Assembly: GCF_009846885.1 (NCBI RefSeq)
Contig: NZ_WUWM01000018.1
Location: 1-64,000, forward strand
DNA length: 64,000 bases
Direction of reading: 5' to 3'
Origin: Paenibacillus puerhi
GTDB lineage: Bacteria > Bacillota > Bacilli > Paenibacillales > NBRC-103111
Translations under genes and position numbers: made by a program
The notes under the pieces: model-generated
The model's database searches: none
The model's input: the letters and a program-made list of their open reading frames with translations, nothing else
What the model was told of the DNA's origin: nothing
Part shown: piece after piece, positions 27,183-35,228 of the stretch
How positions within the stretch are numbered: the first letter of the stretch is position 1
Layout of the letters: each line of letters begins with the position of its first letter

Positions 27183-29564
27183 ATGATCGAGCCATACATC
27201 GTTAATGAAGACACCTGTTATCGGCAAGCTGAGCAGAAGGCCGCTCGCTACTTTGCATCGTTATATGAGCAGGTCAAGGGAAAAACGTATGTACCTATCC
27301 TGACCGAAGACATCGGACTGTGGAAACGAAGCCATGTGCCTCGACGGTCATGGTTATCCTTTTTATCGCGAGGAAAGAGAAAGCCTGACAGTGGGGACTA
27401 TTATCGATATATCCAATGGCTGAACCGTACAGACAAGCTGGGTGACTACCTGGATCGAAGCGTTACTTATATGTACCTGAGAGATCTGGGCCAAGCTATG
27501 GATTCGCCGGATACGCAGGCCAGGATTCAGCGCGCGGCTGCCGACTTCAAGCATCGCCTGGTTCATTCCACAGCAACTGACCGGGAGGAGCAGCCGGAAT
27601 TTATCAGTGTGGTGGAGCTGTATCGATGGGCACAGAAGGAAGGCGTGGAGTCCGCCGTGATCTGGGTGATCGACAAGCTGAGGGCTGTATCGGCCCACCT
27701 TCCCGAGGAAATGAACCGCGAGCATGCTCAGCGCAAGCTTATCAAAATCATAGTAGGCGTGGTCCTGCATGCGATGGAAGAGATGAACGATCAATCGTCT
27801 GTAGAACGTGTCCGGACACTGGATAAAGCCATAAGGCTCGGTTATTCCTACGGTCTGACCTACCCGTTCATTGACGATCTTCTGGATGCTCAGATCTTAA
27901 CGGATCCAGAGAAAGCGCAATACTCCCGTATGATACGGACGGCACTTCTCACGCGAGCCGTGCCGGAGCCGGGTGAGTGGGCAGGAGACAAGCGGGCCAT
28001 GCTTCAGTACGTACATGCCGAGCTGAAGGAGGCTTTTGAGTACATCGAGCGTCATCAGCAACCGGAGACGCGACATCTGTTTTTTGAGCAGGCTTATGTT
28101 TTTTTTCAGTCTCAGGAATTGGATCGTGCTAAGGTTCTGTCCCATGCGGCGTACACGAACGAAGAGCTTTATATCCCGGTCATTCTAAAGTCGGCATCCT
28201 CCCGGCTGATCGCCCGTTCCGTCCTTGATGCTGCCTTGGACGAGGATTTTGAGGAGCGAACCTTCTATTTTGGCATCTACAATCAACTGGCTGACGACTT
28301 TGCGGATGTGTTCGATGATAGGCAAGCCGGCGCCGTAACCCCGTATACCTATTATTTAACTTACCGAGATCAGCGCTCCGATCTAATGAATCCCTTTGAG
28401 TTGTACTGGTCGGTCATTTGTCATCTGATCCATAACGTGTATCATTCCGATGACAAGGCCCGCGAGGTGATTCTGAATCGTGCCATCAATGGTCTGAAAC
28501 GCTGCAAAGCTCGTATCGGCACGGAAGAATATCACCGTCTGATGGAGATTTTTGCTTTCGGAAGCCCGGAGTTCCAGCGACTTGTCCAGCAAATGGTTCA
28601 AAAAGCGGACGACGTGGATTTTTTCGATAAGCTGCTTCGGGACCAACTGGTCACCATGCTGAAAAACGAGCGGATGGTCAAGGGGCAATTTCTCGAGACT
28701 ATCCAAGCGGCGCGCGAGCAGATCGACAGCAGCTTGCAGATAGCGAAGCCCGAGGGAGCTCCGGCAATGAAGGAGACGCTGATCGATGCGGCCAATTACA
28801 GCCTCACAGGAGATGGGAAGCGTCTGCGGCCGATACTGACCAGAGTTATGGGCGTCCAAGCATATGGGCTGCAGCCGTCATCCATTACTCCTCTATTGAG
28901 GTCCTTGGAGTATATGCATACCGCCTCTCTGATCTTCGACGATTTACCTTCCCAGGATAATGCGTCTACCCGGAGAGGCCGTTCCACGCTTCACCAGATG
29001 CATAATAGCGCGACTGCGGAATTAACCGGTCTTCTGCTGATTCAAAGGGCGACCCAGGAACAAGCGCCCCTGGATCAGTTCGACCCCCAAACCGTGCTTG
29101 CTTTAATGAGATATTCGGCCCAAACGGCAGAAGATCTGTGTGTGGGGCAGGCGATGGATTTGAGCTGCAAAGGGGAGACGTTAACCCTGGAGCAGTTGAA
29201 TACGATCTGCTTTTACAAAACAGGACTGGCGTTTGAGGCCGCTTTGGTTATGCCTGCCATCCTCGCTCGGGTTAGCGAGCAGGAAATCTCGACTTTGAAA
29301 GCATTCGCTTATCATGCGGGTATAGCTTTTCAGATCAAGGATGACTTGCTTGATGTGGAGGGGGATGATCGCCTGCTCGGGAAGCCCGCTGGCCAAGATG
29401 CCGCCAACGGTACTTCGACATTCGTGACCGTCCTGGGGCCGGAAGGGGCCAAGAAAGAAATGTGGGAGCACTACTGCCGCGCCATGGAAGTATTGAAAGA
29501 AATGCCGCGCCGCGCTACTTTTCTGAAGCTTGTCTTGAATTACATGATTACGAGGGAGCGTTAG
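27183..29564 (+). CDS. Double-length isoprenoid synthase: diverged N-terminal domain plus polyprenyl synthetase domain
   Basis: 793 residues. The last 290 are a trans-isoprenyl diphosphate synthase: GDGKRLRP at about residue 542, first Asp-rich motif DDLPSQDNASTRRG at about 585, second motif KDDLLD at about 718. The first 530 residues are all-helical and not a normal part of such enzymes. They contain IDDLLDAQ at about 228 and ADDFADVFDD at about 371, spaced and shaped like the two Mg-binding motifs of an isoprenoid synthase or terpene cyclase. The protein may therefore be a cyclase-prenyltransferase fusion, or an enzyme with a degenerate regulatory twin domain. The ATG at 27183 has GAGGG eight bases upstream; a TTG at 27168 is the alternative. 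It stands alone between two terminators. Confidence 0.8.
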   Translation: MIEPYIVNEDTCYRQAEQKAARYFASLYEQVKGKTYVPILTEDIGLWKRSHVPRRSWLSFLSRGKRKPDSGDYYRYIQWLNRTDKLGDYLDRSVTYMYLRDLGQAMDSPDTQARIQRAAADFKHRLVHSTATDREEQPEFISVVELYRWAQKEGVESAVIWVIDKLRAVSAHLPEEMNREHAQRKLIKIIVGVVLHAMEEMNDQSSVERVRTLDKAIRLGYSYGLTYPFIDDLLDAQILTDPEKAQYSRMIRTALLTRAVPEPGEWAGDKRAMLQYVHAELKEAFEYIERHQQPETRHLFFEQAYVFFQSQELDRAKVLSHAAYTNEELYIPVILKSASSRLIARSVLDAALDEDFEERTFYFGIYNQLADDFADVFDDRQAGAVTPYTYYLTYRDQRSDLMNPFELYWSVICHLIHNVYHSDDKAREVILNRAINGLKRCKARIGTEEYHRLMEIFAFGSPEFQRLVQQMVQKADDVDFFDKLLRDQLVTMLKNERMVKGQFLETIQAAREQIDSSLQIAKPEGAPAMKETLIDAANYSLTGDGKRLRPILTRVMGVQAYGLQPSSITPLLRSLEYMHTASLIFDDLPSQDNASTRRGRSTLHQMHNSATAELTGLLLIQRATQEQAPLDQFDPQTVLALMRYSAQTAEDLCVGQAMDLSCKGETLTLEQLNTICFYKTGLAFEAALVMPAILARVSEQEISTLKAFAYHAGIAFQIKDDLLDVEGDDRLLGKPAGQDAANGTSTFVTVLGPEGAKKEMWEHYCRAMEVLKEMPRRATFLKLVLNYMITRER

Positions 29565-29593
29565 GGGCAGATTCGTACACGGCACCAACATGG

Positions 29594-29619
29594 AAACCGG
29601 CCAATGTGTCGGTTTTTTT
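29594..29619 (+). terminator. Terminator after the isoprenoid synthase
   Basis: Short stem AAACCG / CGGTTT followed by a run of Ts. Confidence 0.7.
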
Positions 29620-29762
29620 GTGTATTTTAGAAGACATCGTTGCCTATGTCCGGTTAGGCAGAAAACGACGTGGCTGTAGGGTATAAAGTACGCCTGTCAT
29701 CCGTAAGGATGCTTTCCTTATTTTCTAAATATTTATCTAATTAGGAAGGAGAAGGAAACATC

Positions 29763-29774
29763 ATGGCGAAGTAA
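29763..29774 (+). other. Minimal reading frame M-A-K-stop with a strong ribosome-binding site
   Basis: AGGAAGGAGAAGG precedes ATG GCG AAG TAA, about 40 bases before the next gene. It looks like the start of a deleted gene or a tiny leader that loads ribosomes ahead of the exonuclease-like gene. Confidence 0.3.
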
Positions 29775-29813
29775 GTAACGGAGTTAGTTCTAAAGTCTTA
29801 GGAGGAACCAGGA

Positions 29814-30848
29814 ATGGTACAAAATGAACGATCAAATATAGTCCCATTATCAGATGCGTATAAGGACTTGCTCCAAATCGTAAAAGGGGCAGCCAGCAAA
29901 GAGATGAAAGAAAAAGTTTTCCATATACAAGCCGAGGTAAGCTACATTCATAATAAGATTTACGGAGGCAACCAGTATATTAAAGCATACGGTGACAATG
30001 AAAACCCTCTACAGCTTATTGTACCAGTAGATATTGCGAAGACGTTGCAAACTAAGAACTATTATAAATTCAGCGGATCATTCGAAACGTCCAATTCGCC
30101 TGATTATGGACTTTTTCAGTTCAGGGTATCTTCGGCTATATGGCTTGGCAAGGATATGCGCCTGGAGGCTAAAAAGCAAGCGGCTAATGAAATCATTGAA
30201 TTAGGTTACCTAGATAAGTATAAAGATGATTTCGCTGCTCTCCGTGGTAAAAGTCATTGTCATGTAGCCCTGGTCACTTCTCCACAATCACAAGTTATTA
30301 GAGACGTGATTGAGGTTTTCAAAGCGCGCAAGGGCATTAAGCATGAGATTGTGCCTGTCAAACTAAGTGATGCCAATGGTATTGCTCAAGGGATTACGGA
30401 TGCTTCTGTCGGAAAGTACGATGTAATTATGATCATCCGCGGCGGTGGTAATGAGAGTGACTTTGTTGTGTTTAATGATCCCAGTGTGGTGAAGGCTATC
30501 CATGACTCGAGGATTCCAGTAATTGTTGGCATTGGACATACGGATAATAACACATTTGCTGATAAGGCAGCTGATCGTTCGGAAACGACGCCATCTAAAG
30601 CAGCACGATTCTTAGTTGACATGTTAGGCCAGTCGGTTCAGAGCACCCAACAAACTGCTTCATTTAATAAGCAGACTTATCGAAGGCCGTACGAGGCGGT
30701 AAACAAGCGGACGAGAGAGTTTCGAAAATCTAACTCTGGCTCTATTGCTGTGAAGCTTGGCTTAACCATTCTCTTTATAGCGGTTGCCGGTGCAATTTTC
30801 TTTACTGTTCTACCAAAAGTATTTGAAAATATATTGAAGGGCATGTAG
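29814..30848 (+). CDS. Membrane-anchored exonuclease VII large-subunit-like protein
   Basis: 344 residues. An N-terminal OB-fold-like part (about 35-110) is followed by a domain clearly related to the catalytic core of XseA: HVALVTSPQSQVIRDVIEVF, the glycine loop MIIRGGGNESDF, and GIGHTDNNTFADKAADRSE-TTPSKAA. Normal XseA then has a long coiled coil that binds XseB; here that part is missing and a single transmembrane segment (about 315-338) takes its place, so the nuclease-like domain would face the cytoplasm at the membrane. The start is ATG 29814 with AGGAGG eight bases upstream. It is coupled to a second membrane-anchored nuclease gene. A role in DNA restriction or in processing incoming DNA is inference. 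Confidence 0.82.
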   Translation: MVQNERSNIVPLSDAYKDLLQIVKGAASKEMKEKVFHIQAEVSYIHNKIYGGNQYIKAYGDNENPLQLIVPVDIAKTLQTKNYYKFSGSFETSNSPDYGLFQFRVSSAIWLGKDMRLEAKKQAANEIIELGYLDKYKDDFAALRGKSHCHVALVTSPQSQVIRDVIEVFKARKGIKHEIVPVKLSDANGIAQGITDASVGKYDVIMIIRGGGNESDFVVFNDPSVVKAIHDSRIPVIVGIGHTDNNTFADKAADRSETTPSKAARFLVDMLGQSVQSTQQTASFNKQTYRRPYEAVNKRTREFRKSNSGSIAVKLGLTILFIAVAGAIFFTVLPKVFENILKGM

Positions 30849-30850
30849 GT

Positions 30851-31717
30851 GTGCGGATGGCTAGAACATATTATGCGGAAGGCAGGCAGCTCGCTTACTT
30901 CCTTAGAGGCATTTTCATTATAGGCGGTCTTGCTCTGTACTTTTATATTCCAGGCTTACACTGGGGATTTTTCTTCGGGATATTATTCGGCTCGATTATC
31001 GTGGCCGATATCATTGGTGCAATCTGGACGAGAAAAAAGCGTAGCAAGAAGAAGCTGACCAAGCGACAGTCCTCTCAAAATAAACCAGTGCAGACTGGCT
31101 CGAGACGTTCTTCGAAAGGCTGCAGAGCAGACGAACTTATTCTAACCAGCAGACTGGATGACTTGTCTGGAGCTGAGTTTGAGCGGTTGCTTGCTCTATA
31201 CTTCCGAGATCAGGGATACACAGTGAAAGAAGTAGGTGTTGGAGGTAACGATGGAGGGGTTGACCTTGTTATCGTAGATGGCCGAGGTGAGAAGACTGCT
31301 GTTCAGGCTAAATGTTACGCGGATCACAACTTGGTTCCAGTTATGACGGTAAGAGAGCTTGTTGGGGCTAAGAGGAACCATGATTGTATCTTGTCGTTGC
31401 TAGTTACTACCTCCGATCTCACTCAGCCTGCTAAGAAAGAGGCGGAACAGTTTAAGGTGGACTACTGGCATGGAGCCTTAGTTGAGCAGAAGTTAAGAGC
31501 TTGGGGAAAATGGCAGCCGAGTAAAAAGACACGTCCTATTGAGAAGAGTGGGTCTGTTGCGAAGTCCGTGATATCTAAAGCTAAGAAGGAGATGGCAGCG
31601 ACTAGCAGTGTGTCATGTAAGTGCGGTGCGCCTATGGTGCGGCGCAAGAGTAAGCAAGGTGATGATTTTCTTGGGTGCACTAATTTTCCTAAATGCAGAA
31701 ACACAAGAGCGATCTAA
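30851..31717 (+). CDS. Membrane-anchored Mrr-type restriction endonuclease with C-terminal topoisomerase zinc finger
   Basis: 288 residues. Two hydrophobic segments near the N-terminus (about 15-33 and 38-56) anchor it, then a Lys/Arg-rich linker. The Mrr-like (PD-D/ExK) domain follows: LSGAEFERLLALYFRDQGY, the active-site Asp in GGVDLVIVD and the QAK of AVQAKCY. The end is a type IA topoisomerase four-cysteine zinc ribbon, CKCGAPM then GCTNFPKC. Two starts are possible, GTG 30851 and ATG 30857. Only two bases separate it from the exonuclease-VII-like gene, so they form a two-gene unit. Single Mrr-TopoZnF proteins are known in Firmicutes; the pairing with an anchored XseA-like partner is what stands out. 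Confidence 0.88.
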   Translation: MRMARTYYAEGRQLAYFLRGIFIIGGLALYFYIPGLHWGFFFGILFGSIIVADIIGAIWTRKKRSKKKLTKRQSSQNKPVQTGSRRSSKGCRADELILTSRLDDLSGAEFERLLALYFRDQGYTVKEVGVGGNDGGVDLVIVDGRGEKTAVQAKCYADHNLVPVMTVRELVGAKRNHDCILSLLVTTSDLTQPAKKEAEQFKVDYWHGALVEQKLRAWGKWQPSKKTRPIEKSGSVAKSVISKAKKEMAATSSVSCKCGAPMVRRKSKQGDDFLGCTNFPKCRNTRAI

Positions 31718-31746
31718 GAATGTGATGCTGCAGCCCCCAATAATAA

Positions 31747-31989
31747 AAATGCAAGAGTCCAATTAGAGCAAAAGGGACACGAGCAGGCGAGAAATTCACG
31801 AAACGGATCTCAGGGGATATTTGGGGGCTTCGTCCAGGGAGTAACCGAATATTATTCTTCGGTTGGAATGGGGAGTATTTTGTTTTATTACACCATTTTT
31901 CGAAAACAACACAAAAGACGTCACCCAGGGAAATTGCGATAGCCAAAAGAAGAATAGACAATTGGCTCTCAAGAAAGAAGAAGGAGTGA
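31747..31989 (+). pseudogene. HigB/RelE-type toxin remnant lacking its N-terminus
   Basis: This frame is open for 80 codons and encodes the C-terminal two thirds of a Gp49/HigB-type mRNA interferase: GEKFTKRISGDIWGLRPG, then RILFFGWNGEYFVLLHHF and SKTTQKTSPREIAIAKRRI. It is preceded by TAATAA and has no usable start codon; a trace of the missing part (ATIKMQES-like codons before 31770) is in another frame. The toxin is therefore probably inactive. It ends nine bases before the antitoxin gene. Confidence 0.7.
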
Positions 31990-31997
31990 AATGGATT

Positions 31998-32288
31998 ATG
32001 AGAAGCTGGAGTGAGAAGAAGAAGGAACTCAAGTCCATAGATCCAACGCGTATGAATGAGCTTGAAGCTGTCGCGCAATTAGTGAATGCCATTCATCAAA
32101 GGCGGGTTGAACTAGGCGGGACCCAAAAAGAGCTAGCCGACAAGGTGGGGCTCCACCAAGAGTCTATTGCACGTATCGAGAATGGCGGGTCCATACCTTG
32201 CTTACATACAGTATTTCGATTAGCGACCGTTCTAGGAATGAATCTAAGTTTGCACGGTATTGAAGCGGCTGCAACGATCCTGATTTAA
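31998..32288 (+). CDS. HigA-like XRE-family antitoxin/regulator
   Basis: 96 residues from ATG 31998 (MRSWSEKKKELKSID). An XRE helix-turn-helix occupies about residues 40-90: GTQKELADKVGLHQESIARIENG then LHTVFRLATVLGMNLSLH. AAGGAG lies 11 bases upstream. The frame is open 45 codons further upstream but this overlaps the toxin remnant and is a shadow. With the degraded toxin just ahead of it, this is the antitoxin half of a HigBA pair. It may persist as a repressor or as protection against a related toxin. Confidence 0.8.
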   Translation: MRSWSEKKKELKSIDPTRMNELEAVAQLVNAIHQRRVELGGTQKELADKVGLHQESIARIENGGSIPCLHTVFRLATVLGMNLSLHGIEAAATILI

Positions 32289-32648
32289 CAAAGCTGGGAC
32301 TCATAAATTACGAAGTAAAGCATGGGGTATACGCTCTCACTAAGGTTGATTTTTTTCCTTATAGAGAAGAAACATGGAAATGTGCTCTGCAGTCAGAGCC
32401 AAGCGGTTAAGTAATGTTCCTTTTTAAAGGACTGGTTGCAAAATCGAGAACGGTTTAGCTCTGTTAAGGAAATGGCCGATGCCTTTCACAGTATGAAGCC
32501 TGAGTAACTATCGGAGTGGCAAGAGAAGAGTGTCTTACATCGTTGTTTCAGCAGGGCCATTTCTAATATCTACTTAGATTCTATAATTTCTTGCGTCAGG
32601 TTGTAATCAACCACTAGTATATTATTACGGGAAAAAGAGGTGACAGGT
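32289..32648. other. Degenerate coding traces between HigA and the SIR2 gene
   Basis: No intact gene. One frame from about 32270 reads LTKLGLINYEVKHGVYALTK and continues to a TAA at about 32408; another from about 32427 reads DWLQNRERFSSVKEMADAF, then a stop, then further protein-like sequence (LSEWQEKSVLHRCFSR) in the same frame to about 32612. This looks like decayed accessory genes that I cannot name. The ribosome-binding site of the SIR2 gene, AAAAAGAGG, is at 32632-32640. Confidence 0.35.
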
Positions 32649-35006
32649 ATGAGTATTTCATTTTTTACTCAAGATCAAGGTATTAAGTATATTACACAAT
32701 TATTTCTTGATAAGAATCTAATTCCAATTTTCGGTTCCGGTTTCACTAGATCTTGTAAGTCTTTTAGTTCAATTGTGCCTGATGGGAATGAGGCTACAAG
32801 TATAATGAAGCAACTTATACTAGAAAATTGCGATAAAATCACATTGAATGATATAGAGGACTCTGATTTTAATGAAACTTCCAAATATTTCTATAAGCTA
32901 GTGCCATCAGAAAAAAGATTGGAGTTTTTTAGAGACCATTTTACACATGTAGAAGTTAATGATTATCGAAAAGACTTTCTAAAATTAGAGTGGCCGTATG
33001 CATATACATTAAATATTGATGATGGTATTGAAAGAACAAAACTATTCCAAACTGTATTACCGTACAAAAAACTAAATAGACCAGACACTTCAATAAGGCT
33101 ATTGTATAAACTACATGGTGATGCATTAACCGAAGTTACGTATAAAGACTATGAAAATATAATATTTAGTGACGAGCAATATCTTCAATCTATCACAAAT
33201 GAACTAAATAAGGACTTTTCGAATAATTTAATTGGTGATTATTCGCAAAAGAATTTAATATTTATCGGTTGTAGTTTGAAGAATGAACCTGATTTGAAAT
33301 ATATATATAAGAAGATAGAGGATACCAAGAGCACCCTACGTATTTATGTTACGAGCAAAGAACCTACTTTTTTGGAGGCATCAAATTTAGAGGAATACGG
33401 AATAAACCAAGTGTTGATTGTTTCAGACTATGAATTGTTTTATCGGGAGTTTATTAAGGAAACAAAGTCGCTACAAATGGAGGCTGAAGCCACTATTTAT
33501 AGTTATACGAATCCAAAGGTGATTGATAAGAGTGAAAGGGAAGAAGCAATTGAATTAATATCGGGGACGAATATATTTAAAAATAAGATAAATGCCTTTT
33601 ATAAAGGTGGGCTTCATGTCCATAGATCAATTATTAAAAACCTTGAAAATAAAATTGATCAAAATGAATGTGTGGTAGTGAGGGGGAGAAGGTTTAGCGG
33701 GAAAACGTATCTTTTATGCTCATTATTAGAACGCCAGAAGAAATACACTACCTACTTTTTTCCGTCAACATCTCAGGTTGATGAAGAACTAATTTTTAAT
33801 CTGTTCACAAAGTGTCAAAGGTCGCTATTCGTTTTTGATAGTAACTCTCTTTCTTCGAGTGCATATAAATTTGTGGCTAATAGCCAACACTTGTTGGAAG
33901 ATAGAGAAAATAAAATTGTTATTTCAGTGAATTCGAATGATAATTATATTTTAGATAGTATGAGCGCTGAGATGGTCGAAATACCCAGTTTTTTTGATGA
34001 GGCTGAGTTAAATATAAGTCGGCAGTTATCTAATACATACGGTTTAATAAATCGGAGAAGAAATAATACCAACATTGATTACTTAGTAAGACTATCAGAA
34101 GAGCAAAAAGTAAGCATAACATTCTTTGATTTTCATAAGAAACTAACAGATAAAGAAAGAATTTTAATATTATTACTTTGCGTTTTAGATAAAGTTTACC
34201 TGACAGATGCGTATGCCCTAGGAGTTTCACCAAGAGAAGTTCAAAGTTTTATAGAAAGGTTACCAACTTTAATAGAGGAAATTCCGGTAGATCGGAATGA
34301 AACCAACACTCATTCTTCTTATAAAATTGTGCACAATAGTAAAATTGCGTTGCTTACTATATTAAACAACCTATCTAAAAACGAAATAATTGAAAGTATT
34401 AACCAGATTGTTCTAAAACTAAAAAACGACAGACAGAGATATAGAATGTATATCGAAGTAATTTTATTTGATACATTAAATCAATTATTTGGGGGTAAGC
34501 ACGGAGCCGGGCATTTAATTTTTCAGGTTTACGAATCATTAGAAAGAAAGCTAAGTTTCGATATGCACTATTGGTTGCAGAGAGCTAAAACCATTTATCG
34601 TTTATTTCCCACTGACAAACAAAAATTAGATGAGGCATATAACTGGGCCAAGAAGTCTTATGTTGATGGAAGTAAACCAATTAGATATAAAGCCGCTTTA
34701 ACTACCTCATTGATTTGTTGTTTGTTATATAATTTAGAGAAAGACGGTAAGGCAAGGTTTTTTAATCAACGAGAGGCTATCATGCTTGGGTACGAGGCAT
34801 TGTTTTTAGACTTGCATTTTAACTATAAATATATTAATAACGAGCTTTTAGAGAGTAAGAAAAGGGACTACAGTGCCTCACTTTTACTGAATACTTGCAA
34901 AGATTATATAACTGAATATCCCAGCCATGAATTATGTGATAAAGCTAAGAAGATATGTGAAAAATTGCAGGAAATATCTGAGGGGTATGAATATGCTAAG
35001 GTTTAA
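32649..35006 (+). CDS. SIR2-like domain fused to a P-loop NTPase (candidate antiphage protein)
   Basis: 785 residues. The N-terminal 270 are a SIR2-like NAD-binding domain of the defence type: IPIFGSGFTRS at about 26-36, YTLNIDDGIE at about 120, KLHGDAL, and NLIFIGCSLKNEP near 200. A P-loop NTPase follows with Walker A GRRFSGKT at about residue 348 and a hydrophobic Walker B-like SLFVFDSN at about 391. The last 300 residues are helical and probably the sensor. SIR2-STAND and SIR2-containing proteins such as Avs5 and DSR deplete NAD+ when phage is sensed; that this protein does so is inference. ATG 32649 has AGAGG eight bases ahead; a GTG at 32640 is in frame but inside the ribosome-binding site. 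The gene is AT-rich, stands alone, and ends at a terminator. Confidence 0.85.
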   Translation: MSISFFTQDQGIKYITQLFLDKNLIPIFGSGFTRSCKSFSSIVPDGNEATSIMKQLILENCDKITLNDIEDSDFNETSKYFYKLVPSEKRLEFFRDHFTHVEVNDYRKDFLKLEWPYAYTLNIDDGIERTKLFQTVLPYKKLNRPDTSIRLLYKLHGDALTEVTYKDYENIIFSDEQYLQSITNELNKDFSNNLIGDYSQKNLIFIGCSLKNEPDLKYIYKKIEDTKSTLRIYVTSKEPTFLEASNLEEYGINQVLIVSDYELFYREFIKETKSLQMEAEATIYSYTNPKVIDKSEREEAIELISGTNIFKNKINAFYKGGLHVHRSIIKNLENKIDQNECVVVRGRRFSGKTYLLCSLLERQKKYTTYFFPSTSQVDEELIFNLFTKCQRSLFVFDSNSLSSSAYKFVANSQHLLEDRENKIVISVNSNDNYILDSMSAEMVEIPSFFDEAELNISRQLSNTYGLINRRRNNTNIDYLVRLSEEQKVSITFFDFHKKLTDKERILILLLCVLDKVYLTDAYALGVSPREVQSFIERLPTLIEEIPVDRNETNTHSSYKIVHNSKIALLTILNNLSKNEIIESINQIVLKLKNDRQRYRMYIEVILFDTLNQLFGGKHGAGHLIFQVYESLERKLSFDMHYWLQRAKTIYRLFPTDKQKLDEAYNWAKKSYVDGSKPIRYKAALTTSLICCLLYNLEKDGKARFFNQREAIMLGYEALFLDLHFNYKYINNELLESKKRDYSASLLLNTCKDYITEYPSHELCDKAKKICEKLQEISEGYEYAKV

Positions 35007-35033
35007 ACTATTTAAGTAATGTCGCTCCACGTT

Positions 35034-35064
35034 AAATCCACAACCGTTTCCGGTTGTGGATTTT
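35034..35064 (+). terminator. Terminator of the SIR2-NTPase gene
   Basis: Perfect 13-base stem AAATCCACAACCG / CGGTTGTGGATTT with a TTTC loop; only a short T-run follows. Confidence 0.75.
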
Positions 35065-35228
35065 CGCCATGGTTGGGATATTTCCGTACTAGACGTAATC
35101 AGGAGCATACTGCCAGGTTTAAGCGGTGCTTACATTCATGCTATAATCTAATGAAGCGCATCGTTTCTTTCAGAAAAATCAAATTTGCTAGTATAAATCA
35201 ATTAGACAAAGGGGTGCATCGACCAATC

